Part shown: one piece after another, positions 25,620 to 33,423 of the stretch
Numbering within the stretch: position 1 is the stretch's first letter
Layout: each line of letters begins with the position of its first letter
Origin: Acidobacterium sp049965615
GTDB taxonomy: Bacteria > Acidobacteriota > Terriglobia > Terriglobales > Acidobacteriaceae
Direction: 5' to 3'
NCBI GenBank assembly: GCA_049965615.1
Contig: JBMFWD010000005.1
Coordinates: forward strand, 1 to 64,000
DNA: 64,000 nt
Made by a program: the position numbers and the translations under genes
Notes under the pieces: generated by a model
Database searches by the model: none
Told to the model about the DNA's origin: nothing
Seen by the model: only the letters and a program-made list of their open reading frames with translations

Positions 25620-26396
25620 ATGAAACCTATGGATGAATCTGCACCCAAGGAACAACTGAAAGACAATTCCCAGTCTGAAACCAGCACGACAGAAGCACCC
25701 AGTCAGCCCATCCGGATCACCCTGGCAGACTCACAGGCTATCTATCGGGTCGGCATGCGAAAGGTTTTCGACCTCGAAAGCGGCCTGAAAGTCGTTGCCC
25801 AGGTCGACACCCTCGATCAGCTCTTCGAGTCCGTCGTAAAAACTCCCTCGGACGTACTCCTCATTGAAGGAGGGCTCCTCAACGGAGCGCCCCGCGGCAT
25901 CCCTGACATCGTTCAGGCCGCGCCCGATCTCAAAATCATCGTCCAGACCTCGGCCAGCGACGAATCAAATACGGTCGAGCTATACCGTCGCGGCGTGCGC
26001 GGCATCATTCCCCGCTCTATCTCGCCGGATCTCCTCGTCCGCTGCGTCCGTAAAATCGCCGTCGGGGAAACCTGGATCGACAACCAGTCCGTCAACTGGG
26101 TCATCAAGGCCTACCGTTCCCAGGCCTCCGCGCTTACCAACCCGCGCTCCCAGCCGCGCCTCTCGCCCAAGGAACTGGCCATCATCTCCTGCATTACCCA
26201 GGGCAAGCGCAATAAGGAAATCGCCTTCCAGATGGGCACCACCGAGCAGGTCATCAAGAACTACCTCCGTAAAATCTACGACAAACTCGGCGTCTCAGAC
26301 CGTCTCGAGCTGGCTCTCTACTGCCTGCATCATCAGCTTGACAAGCCGCTCAGCCCAGAGCAGGCGTCCTCCGGCATCCCGGTGCCCGTCAAGTAG
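25620..26396 (+). CDS. LuxR-type regulator with a degenerate (pseudo)receiver
   Basis: A NarL/LuxR-family transcription factor of 258 residues. An N-terminal 30-residue polar tail precedes a receiver (31-150) and a LuxR helix-turn-helix (180-245, LSPKELAIISCITQGKRNKEIA). In the receiver the phosphoacceptor Asp is Glu83 (VLLIEGGLL), the conserved Lys is Arg132, and only one residue of the acidic pocket remains (Asp37). It therefore cannot be phosphorylated normally and may be locked in an active-like state or controlled by another ligand. It is co-transcribed with a PilZ protein, which suggests cyclic di-GMP input through that partner (inference). Confidence 0.88.
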   Translation: MKPMDESAPKEQLKDNSQSETSTTEAPSQPIRITLADSQAIYRVGMRKVFDLESGLKVVAQVDTLDQLFESVVKTPSDVLLIEGGLLNGAPRGIPDIVQAAPDLKIIVQTSASDESNTVELYRRGVRGIIPRSISPDLLVRCVRKIAVGETWIDNQSVNWVIKAYRSQASALTNPRSQPRLSPKELAIISCITQGKRNKEIAFQMGTTEQVIKNYLRKIYDKLGVSDRLELALYCLHHQLDKPLSPEQASSGIPVPVK

Positions 26397-26462
26397 TTAG
26401 CTCTTTCGCATCTTTCGCGCGGCGGCTTTTTCCGATACCCTTCGTCAAAAGCCGCCGCTGCC

Positions 26463-27731
26463 ATGTTCAAAGCACTCCAGTCTCTCAACTCCCGCCAGCG
26501 CCACACCTTCCTCGCCTGTTTTCTCGGCTGGTCCCTCGACGCCTTCGACTTCTTCCTGCTCGTCTTCATCATCCCGGCCATCGCCACCAGCTTTCACTCC
26601 AGCATTGCCGACGTAGGCCTCGCCGTCACCCTCACGCTCGCATTTCGTCCCGTCGGAGCCATCCTCTTCGGCTATCTTGCCGACCGCTTCGGCCGCCGGC
26701 CCACGCTGATGGTCAACATCGCGTGCTACTCCATCCTCGAAGTCTCCTGCGCCTTCGCCGGATCACTCCACAGCCTGCTCATCCTCCGCGCGCTCTTCGG
26801 CATCGCCATGGGCGGCGAGTGGGGCGTCGGCGCCGCCCTCGCACTTGAATCCCTGCCCCGCGAAGGCCGCGGCTTCTTTTCCGGAATCCTGCAGGAAGGC
26901 TACTCCGTCGGCTATCTCCTCGCCTCGCTCGCCTACGCCACCGTCTACCCCGCGCTCGCTCACATCCACTGGCACGACGCAGCCATCGGCTGGCGCGGCA
27001 TCTTCATCCTCGGCGCTCTCCCCGCCTTCGTCGTCCTCTATATCCGCAGAAATGTCGAAGAATCCCCAGCCTGGGCCGCCAGCCGTCTCCCAGACTCCAC
27101 CCAACGCCCCCAACCCACCAACCAGTCCCGCGCCGCATGGTGGAAGGCCATCCGCAGCTACGCACCCACCTTCCTCTTCCTTATCCTGCTCATGACCGGC
27201 TTCAACGCTCTCTCCCACGGGACGCAGGATCTTTACCCCACCTTCCTCCAGAAGCAGCTCCACTTCTCCCCGCGCCTCACCGGCAACATCGGCATCGTCT
27301 ACAACATAGGAGCCATCTTCGGCGGCATCTTCTTCGGCGCTATCTCCGAGAAAATCGGACGCAAGAAAGCCATTCTCCTCGCCGTACTGCTCACCCTCCC
27401 GGCCATCCCGCTCTGGTCGCTCACCCACTCGCCTTACACCCTCGCTACCGGCGCATTCCTCATGCAATTTATGGTGCAGGGCGCATGGGGAGTCGTCCCC
27501 GCTTACCTCGTCGAACTCTCACCCGGCCCCGTCCGCGCCACCTTCCCCGGACTCGCCTACCAGCTCGGCAATCTCCTCATGTCAGGAAATATCTTCCTCC
27601 AGGCCAGCATCGCCGAACGCGTCCACTCCTACGGCGGAATGCTCGCCGTCTCCGTCCTTATCATCGCCATCTACCTGGCCATCGTCACCAGCTTCGGTAG
27701 AGAATCCCGAGGCACCGAACTCACCATTTAG
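26463..27731 (+). CDS. MFS transporter, SHS-like (carboxylate:H+ symporter group)
   Basis: An inner-membrane major-facilitator protein of 422 residues with about 12 helices. It carries the MFS signature in the first cytoplasmic loop (GYLADRFGRRPTLM) and its repeat in the second half (GAISEKIGRKKAIL). WSLDAFDFFLLVFIIPAIA in helix 1 and FGIAMGGEWGVGAALALE in helix 4 are typical of the lactate/pyruvate or sialate:H+ symporter branch. The substrate is probably a small organic acid, which is inference. No clear ribosome site lies before the ATG. It may be read through from the regulator gene 66 bases upstream. Confidence 0.85.
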   Translation: MFKALQSLNSRQRHTFLACFLGWSLDAFDFFLLVFIIPAIATSFHSSIADVGLAVTLTLAFRPVGAILFGYLADRFGRRPTLMVNIACYSILEVSCAFAGSLHSLLILRALFGIAMGGEWGVGAALALESLPREGRGFFSGILQEGYSVGYLLASLAYATVYPALAHIHWHDAAIGWRGIFILGALPAFVVLYIRRNVEESPAWAASRLPDSTQRPQPTNQSRAAWWKAIRSYAPTFLFLILLMTGFNALSHGTQDLYPTFLQKQLHFSPRLTGNIGIVYNIGAIFGGIFFGAISEKIGRKKAILLAVLLTLPAIPLWSLTHSPYTLATGAFLMQFMVQGAWGVVPAYLVELSPGPVRATFPGLAYQLGNLLMSGNIFLQASIAERVHSYGGMLAVSVLIIAIYLAIVTSFGRESRGTELTI

Positions 27732-27858
27732 CCGTCTACGCACCGCAAGCGCACTCGCGTCCAGGCCACTCTCTTCGTAGTTCACAAAAGTCCGCTTATT
27801 TCTTCGACTCGCTCCCTCACGATTGGAAAACCTGCTTCGCGCATGAAAAACTACTCAC

Positions 27859-29004
27859 GTGAGCACTCGAATCCCCCACTGGGAACCCCTGTCAGAAGAA
27901 TCGCTCGAAGATCAACGCCTCACCTATGACCGCATGCGCGCCGCCTGCCCGGTAGCCGAATCACCTCGCGGCGTCACGCTCTTCAAGCATGCCGATGTCA
28001 TCGCAGCCGCGGCCGATCCAGCCACATTTTCCTCCTCCGTCTCCGCGCACCGCGCGGTCCCCAACTCCCTCAATCCACCGGAACACGCCGCCTTCCGCGC
28101 AGCCATCGAGCCGTTCTTCACACCCGAACGCATGCGCGAGCTCGAACCCCGCCTGCAAAAGATCACTCACGAAATCATCAGCGCCCTGCCGCGAAACACC
28201 GCCATCGATGCCATCACCAGCATCGGCTACCCACTCGCCGTGCGTGCCCAGGCAGACTGGCTCGGCTGGCAAGGCTCAGAGCAAAAGCTGCTCGCATGGA
28301 TGGCCGACAACCACGCCGCCACCCGCGCGGCAGACCGCTCCCGTACCGCCGCCGTCGCCGCCGCCTTCGACCAAATCGTCCTCGAACAGGTCCAGCGCCG
28401 CCGCCAGCTGGGCGACGCCGCTCCCTCCGACCCCACCACCGAACTACTCTCCATCACCGTCAACGGATCGCTGCTCTCCGAGGCCGACATCGTCTCTATT
28501 CTGCGCAACTGGACCGCGGGCGACCTCGCATCCATGGCCGCTGCCGTCGGTGTCGTCCTGCACTTCCTCGCCGCACATTCTGAAGTGCAGCAATCCCTCC
28601 GCGAAAACCCGGCAAAGCTACCCGCCGCCATCGATGAAATCCTGCGCATCGACGACCCGTTCCTCGTCAGCCGCCGCGTCACCACCACGGCAACCAATGT
28701 CGCCGGATTCATCCTCGAACCCGGCAAGCGAATCTATCTCAACTGGACCTCGGCCAATCGCGATGAAGCCGTCTTCCCCAACCCCGACGCATATCGCCCC
28801 GAAGAAAACGCCCCGCACAATCTCGTCTACGGAACAGGCATCCACATCTGCCCCGGTCGCCCACTCGCAACCCTCGAGCTGGTGGTAGCCGCACAAACGC
28901 TGCTCGAAAACACCACTCACATCGAATTCGCCAATGACGCAGAAGCCGTCCGCGAAACCTACCCGCTGGGCGGCTGGCGCAGCATGCCCTTGCGCCTCAC
29001 CTGA
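27859..29004 (+). CDS. Cytochrome P450
   Basis: A soluble bacterial P450 of 381 residues. Heme ligand Cys331 lies in YGTGIHICPGRPLA, and the K-helix ExxR motif is EILR. The I-helix reads NWTAGDLASMA, so the usual acid-Thr pair (AGxDT) is replaced and oxygen activation may differ. The protein starts with GTG at 27859. No ferredoxin or reductase gene is adjacent, so redox partners must come from elsewhere. The substrate is unknown. It is convergent with the aldehyde dehydrogenase gene, 50 bases apart. Confidence 0.93.
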   Translation: MSTRIPHWEPLSEESLEDQRLTYDRMRAACPVAESPRGVTLFKHADVIAAAADPATFSSSVSAHRAVPNSLNPPEHAAFRAAIEPFFTPERMRELEPRLQKITHEIISALPRNTAIDAITSIGYPLAVRAQADWLGWQGSEQKLLAWMADNHAATRAADRSRTAAVAAAFDQIVLEQVQRRRQLGDAAPSDPTTELLSITVNGSLLSEADIVSILRNWTAGDLASMAAAVGVVLHFLAAHSEVQQSLRENPAKLPAAIDEILRIDDPFLVSRRVTTTATNVAGFILEPGKRIYLNWTSANRDEAVFPNPDAYRPEENAPHNLVYGTGIHICPGRPLATLELVVAAQTLLENTTHIEFANDAEAVRETYPLGGWRSMPLRLT

Positions 29005-29054
29005 TCCTGCTCTCCCGCAAGGATGGCGTGCCACGCGCGGCATCATCCGAACAC

Positions 29055-31436
29055 CTATTCCCCGTAAGGCACCCAGATATTCTTCACCTGCGTCGCATGC
29101 CGTAGATACCACTCCCCTTCGCCCTGGGCCGCGTCAAACCAGTCCACCTGGCGCCCCTCATGCGTGAATACCTGTTTCAAATTTCCGGCTGACGCAAGCT
29201 TCACCATCTCGCATCCCGCCGCATCGCCAAAATGCCAAATGGCGCTCACGTCGTCATGCTCGGCCAGCGTCTTTGCCAGCTCCGCCGGCCGCCCCGCAAT
29301 CAAATTCACCACTCCGCCCGGAACATCACTCGTATCCAGAAGCTGATAAAAATACCCGCCAATCAGCGGATACCGCACCGAAGGCACAGCCACCACGCAA
29401 TTCCCCATCGCCACCAGCGGCAGCACCGTCGAAATCAATCCCAGCAGCGGAGTCTCGGTGGGACAAACCACCCCCACCACTCCCAGCGGCTCGTTCATCG
29501 CCAGCGTCACATTCCGCCCCGCCGGCGAATGCACCGCGCCGTCATACTTATCCGCCCACGCAGCGTAGGCAAAAATCCGTTCGATCCCCAGCGCCACCTC
29601 GCGCCGTGCCTGCTCCGCGCCCACCACGCGGCCCAGCGCCGCGGCAATCTCGGCCTCGCGCCGCGCCATGTTCTCGCCCAGGAAGTACAGCACCTGCGCG
29701 CGATTATGCTGGCTCGCCTTCGCCCAGCCCGCCGCCCTATGCGCCGCCTCCACCGCGTTCCGAATATCCTTCCGGTTCCCCAGCGGAGCTTCGCCCAGCA
29801 ACTCCCCATCGCTCGCATGCACCGCAAAGCTGTAGCCCGAATCCGGCCGCGCCTGCTTTCCGCCAATGTGCTGCTTCACCGTCCAGTCAATCGCTGGCTC
29901 GCCCGCATCGACTCCAGCCCGCTCACCACCCGCGCTGGCATCATCCGCGCTCAGCGCCGGAGCATTCTGTAACCACATCGGTTCCAGATACTCATACATC
30001 CCTTCGCGACCACCCTCACGCCCAAACCCGCTCTCCCGATACCCGCCAAATCCGCATGCCGCGTCAAACTGGTTCGTCCCGTTCACCCACACCACGCCAG
30101 CCTTAATCCGCGAAGCCACATCCAGCGCCACGTTGATATTCTCGCTCCACACACTCGCCGCCAGCCCATAAGGCGTGTTGTTCGCCAGTTCCACAGCCTC
30201 GTGCAGCGTCCTGAAGCTCATCACCGTCAGCACCGGACCAAAAATCTCCTCCTGCGCCACCACAGACGCAGGATGTACATCCGTCAGCAGCGTCGGCGGA
30301 AAATACAATCCCCGCTCCGGCAGCGCAAACGATGGCTGCCAGCAGGTCGCCCCATCCGCCACGCCCCGCGCCACCAGCCGCTCAATCCGCTGCAACTGCA
30401 CCGGCGCCACAATCGCGCCCATATCCACAGCCTTGTCCAAAGGAGAGCCCACCCGCAGCCGCTCCATCCGCGCCCGCAGCTTCGCCGTCACCCTCTCCAG
30501 CACCGCCTCCTGCACCAGCAGCCGCGAGCCCGCACAGCACACCTGCCCCTGGTTCAGCCAGATGCCATCCACCAGGCCCTCCACCGCGCTGTCCAGGTCC
30601 GCATCGTCAAACACAATAAATGGCGACTTCCCACCCAGTTCCAGCGAAAGCTTCTTCTCCGTCCCCGCCGTCGCCTTGCGAATCGCCCGTCCCACCTCCG
30701 TCGAGCCCGTAAACGCAATCTTGTCCACGTCAGGATGCGCCACCAGCACCTCGCCCGTGCGCCCATCCCCGGTCACAATGTTCACCACGCCCGCCGGAAG
30801 CCCAATCGCCTCGCAAAGCTCTGCAAACGCCAGCGCCGTCAACGGAGTAAACTCCGCCGGCTTCAGGACCACCGTATTCCCCGCCGCCAGCGCCGGAGCA
30901 ATCTTCCACGCCAGCATCATCAGCGGAAAATTCCACGGAATAATCTGCGCCGCTACCCCGCAAGCCGCATACCCCGCAAACTCCCGCTCCAGCAATTGCG
31001 CCCATCCAGCATGATGATAAAAATGCCTCGCCACCAGCGGAATATCAATATCCCGGCTCTCCCGGATCGGCTTGCCGTTGTCCATCGTCTCCAGCACCGC
31101 CAGCCGCCGCGCATGCTTCTGCACCTGCCGCGCCATCGCATACAAGTACCGCGCTCGCGCATGAGGAGTCAGCGCCTGCCACGGGCCCAGAGCAGCCCGC
31201 GCAGCGCGCACCGCCGCGTCCACATCCTCCGCCGAGCCCTGCGCCACGCTCGCCAGCGCCTCGCCGGTCGCCGGGTCCACCGTCTCAAACCGCTCACCCT
31301 GCGCGGGCTCCGACCATTTGCCACCAATAAAGTTACAGAATTTCCGCCCGCGTCCGTCCAGCCACGCCAATGCTTCCTTTGGGTCTTCCGGCGCCGGTCC
31401 GTACTCCAAACTTTCAAACTTTTCGAGGATGCTCAT
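29055..31436 (-). CDS. Double-domain aldehyde dehydrogenase (ALDH16 type)
   Basis: 793 residues built from a full ALDH and a second, incomplete ALDH domain, the architecture of ALDH16A1. Domain 1 has IIPWNFPLMMLAWK, Glu266 (LSLELGGKSPF) and the nucleophile Cys300 (GQVCCAGSR), so it should be active. Domain 2 (about 520-793) keeps the NAD-fold sequence NEPLGVVGVVCPTETPLL but has no catalytic Cys block and probably serves dimerisation. MSILEKF at 31436 is taken as the start; 24 upstream codons are Arg-rich and overlap deoC. Placed behind deoC and a sugar kinase, it plausibly oxidises the acetaldehyde released by DeoC (inference). Confidence 0.92.
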   Translation of the reverse strand: MSILEKFESLEYGPAPEDPKEALAWLDGRGRKFCNFIGGKWSEPAQGERFETVDPATGEALASVAQGSAEDVDAAVRAARAALGPWQALTPHARARYLYAMARQVQKHARRLAVLETMDNGKPIRESRDIDIPLVARHFYHHAGWAQLLEREFAGYAACGVAAQIIPWNFPLMMLAWKIAPALAAGNTVVLKPAEFTPLTALAFAELCEAIGLPAGVVNIVTGDGRTGEVLVAHPDVDKIAFTGSTEVGRAIRKATAGTEKKLSLELGGKSPFIVFDDADLDSAVEGLVDGIWLNQGQVCCAGSRLLVQEAVLERVTAKLRARMERLRVGSPLDKAVDMGAIVAPVQLQRIERLVARGVADGATCWQPSFALPERGLYFPPTLLTDVHPASVVAQEEIFGPVLTVMSFRTLHEAVELANNTPYGLAASVWSENINVALDVASRIKAGVVWVNGTNQFDAACGFGGYRESGFGREGGREGMYEYLEPMWLQNAPALSADDASAGGERAGVDAGEPAIDWTVKQHIGGKQARPDSGYSFAVHASDGELLGEAPLGNRKDIRNAVEAAHRAAGWAKASQHNRAQVLYFLGENMARREAEIAAALGRVVGAEQARREVALGIERIFAYAAWADKYDGAVHSPAGRNVTLAMNEPLGVVGVVCPTETPLLGLISTVLPLVAMGNCVVAVPSVRYPLIGGYFYQLLDTSDVPGGVVNLIAGRPAELAKTLAEHDDVSAIWHFGDAAGCEMVKLASAGNLKQVFTHEGRQVDWFDAAQGEGEWYLRHATQVKNIWVPYGE

Positions 31437-31461
31437 CTCTATCGCTCCTTCGCCATCTCTC

Positions 31462-32478
31462 TTACGCCAGCGGCTGACGATACGCCGCCGCATACCGCCC
31501 CGTCGCAAAATGCTCCAGTTGCCGCTCTATATCCGTCAGCATGCCGCTCGCCCCAAACCGAAACAACTCTGGCTCCAGCCACGGCCTGCCCAGTTCTTCC
31601 TTCATCAAAAACATCCATTCCAGCGCCTGCTTCGCCGTGCGAATCCCACCCGCTGGCTTAAATCCCACTGCCACGCCCGTGCGCTCAAAATACTCGCGGA
31701 TCGCCCTCACCATCACCAGGCTCACCGGCAGCGTCGCATTCACCACCTCCTTGCCCGTCGATGTCTTGATGAAATCCGCACCCGCCATCATCGCCACCAC
31801 GCTCGCGCGACCCACATTCCGCAGCGTCATCAAATCGCCCGTGCCCAGAATCGCCTTCATGTGCACGCCCGGACGGCATGCCTGCTTGAATGTCGCAACC
31901 TCGTCATACAGCGTCTGCCACTGCCCACCCAGCACCAGCCCACGCTCAATCACAATATCAATCTCCCGAGCGCCCGCCTCCACACTGCGCCGAATCTCCG
32001 CTACCCGCTCCGCCAGCGGCGAAAGCCCCGCAGGAAATCCAGTCGAAACCGCCGCCACCGGAATCCCGCTTCCCTCCAGCGCCTCCACCGCCGTCTCCAC
32101 AAACATGTGGTAAACGCAGACCGCGCCCACCGTCAGCCCAAGCTCATCAATGCCAAGCGCCTTCACAATCTCAGACTTCAACGGCTGCCGCGCCTTCGCG
32201 CACAAACGCCGCACCCGCTCCGCCGTGTCGTCTCCAGCGAGCGTCGTCAAATCCATGCAACCAATCGCCTTCAGCAGCCAGGCCGCCTGCCACTCCTTCT
32301 TCACCGTCCGCCGCGTCGTCAGCGTCTGCACGCGCCTCTCAATCGCGCTTGTATTCGCCGCAACCGACTTCACCCAGTCCAGGTCCAGCCCCATACCCGG
32401 ATTCGAGCCCCACCCCGGCTCCACCTCTCCGGCTCCCAACCGCTCGCTCGCCCCGATTCCCTTGCCCATATCCAGCAC
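31462..32478 (-). CDS. deoC: Deoxyribose-phosphate aldolase
   Basis: Class I aldolase cutting 2-deoxyribose 5-phosphate into glyceraldehyde 3-phosphate and acetaldehyde. 338 residues, longer than the 220-260 residue bacterial form because of about 80 extra N-terminal residues, as in the animal type. The Schiff-base lysine is K238 in GADFIKTSTGK. The proton-relay Lys is in VGFKPAGGI. ALGIDELGLTVGAVCVYH lies at the barrel start. It follows the kinase gene by 6 bases and precedes the aldehyde dehydrogenase by about 25, so kinase, aldolase and dehydrogenase form one unit for deoxyribose use. Confidence 0.95.
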   Translation of the reverse strand: MLDMGKGIGASERLGAGEVEPGWGSNPGMGLDLDWVKSVAANTSAIERRVQTLTTRRTVKKEWQAAWLLKAIGCMDLTTLAGDDTAERVRRLCAKARQPLKSEIVKALGIDELGLTVGAVCVYHMFVETAVEALEGSGIPVAAVSTGFPAGLSPLAERVAEIRRSVEAGAREIDIVIERGLVLGGQWQTLYDEVATFKQACRPGVHMKAILGTGDLMTLRNVGRASVVAMMAGADFIKTSTGKEVVNATLPVSLVMVRAIREYFERTGVAVGFKPAGGIRTAKQALEWMFLMKEELGRPWLEPELFRFGASGMLTDIERQLEHFATGRYAAAYRQPLA

Positions 32479-32484
32479 CTGCCT

Positions 32485-33423
32485 CTAGTTTTCGCTCCTG
32501 CTGCTCAGCAGTGCATCCACTTCCTCACGCCGCGGCATCGAGCGCGAAGTCCCATGCCGCGTCACAGAAATCCCCGCCACCGCGCATCCAAACCGGGCCG
32601 CGGCAGCCAGATCCTTTCCTTCACCCAGCGCCACCGCAAATCCCGCGTTGAACGCATCCCCCGCGCCCGTCGTATCCACCACGCTGCCAGCCTCAAACGC
32701 CGCTACATGCTCCGTAATTCCCTGGCTCTTCACCAGCGCCCCGCGCGCGCCTAGCGTAATCACTGCATGGCCCGCGCCCCGCCGCAACAATTCTTCCGCG
32801 GCCGCTTCCGCCTCAACCAGTGTGGAAACACGCATTCCCGTCAGCGCCTCCGCCTCGCTCTCATTCGGAGTCACATAATCGCAAAGAGCCAGCAACGCAT
32901 CCGGACATGGGAAACCTGGCGCAGGATTCAATATCGTCCTGACTCCTTTGCGCCGCGCCAGCGACAGCGCATACTCCACCAGAACAATCGGTAACTCAAA
33001 CTGTGTCAAAAAGCACGAAGACCCCGCAATCCTGTCCCCCGCGCGATCAACCTCTTCCTTCGTCAAAGCTTCTGCCGCGCCCGGACACACCACAATCGCA
33101 TTCTCGCCTGAATCTTCCTGCACCAGGATCGCCGCCGCACCCGTCGCCTCATTTTCCGCCCGCACCAGAAAATCCGTGTTCACGCCCGCATCCCGGTACG
33201 TCTGCAGCGCAATCTCTCCAAACGCATCCGCACCAATCTTGCTCAGGAAAGTCGTATTCGCGCCCAGCCGCGCCGCCGCCACCGCCTGGTTCGATCCCTT
33301 GCCGCCAGGCCCCATCTGCAGCCTGCTGCCCACCACCGTCTCGCCCCAAACCGGCAGCCGAGGCGTACGAAACGCCAGGTCCAGCGCAAATATACCCATC
33401 ACAGTTACATTTGCTCGACTCAT
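32485..33423 (-). CDS. rbsK: Ribokinase / PfkB-family sugar kinase
   Basis: PfkB-fold kinase of 312 residues. The first signature is GPGGKGSNQAVAAARLGA and the second is VVDTTGAGDAFNAGFA with the catalytic Asp; NPAPGFP and TPNESEAEALTG match ribokinase. Given its place directly before deoC, the natural substrate may be deoxyribose rather than ribose, since deoxyribokinases belong to the same family (inference). Its ATG overlaps the stop of the MutS-like gene by four bases. Confidence 0.88.
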   Translation of the reverse strand: MSRANVTVMGIFALDLAFRTPRLPVWGETVVGSRLQMGPGGKGSNQAVAAARLGANTTFLSKIGADAFGEIALQTYRDAGVNTDFLVRAENEATGAAAILVQEDSGENAIVVCPGAAEALTKEEVDRAGDRIAGSSCFLTQFELPIVLVEYALSLARRKGVRTILNPAPGFPCPDALLALCDYVTPNESEAEALTGMRVSTLVEAEAAAEELLRRGAGHAVITLGARGALVKSQGITEHVAAFEAGSVVDTTGAGDAFNAGFAVALGEGKDLAAAARFGCAVAGISVTRHGTSRSMPRREEVDALLSSRSEN

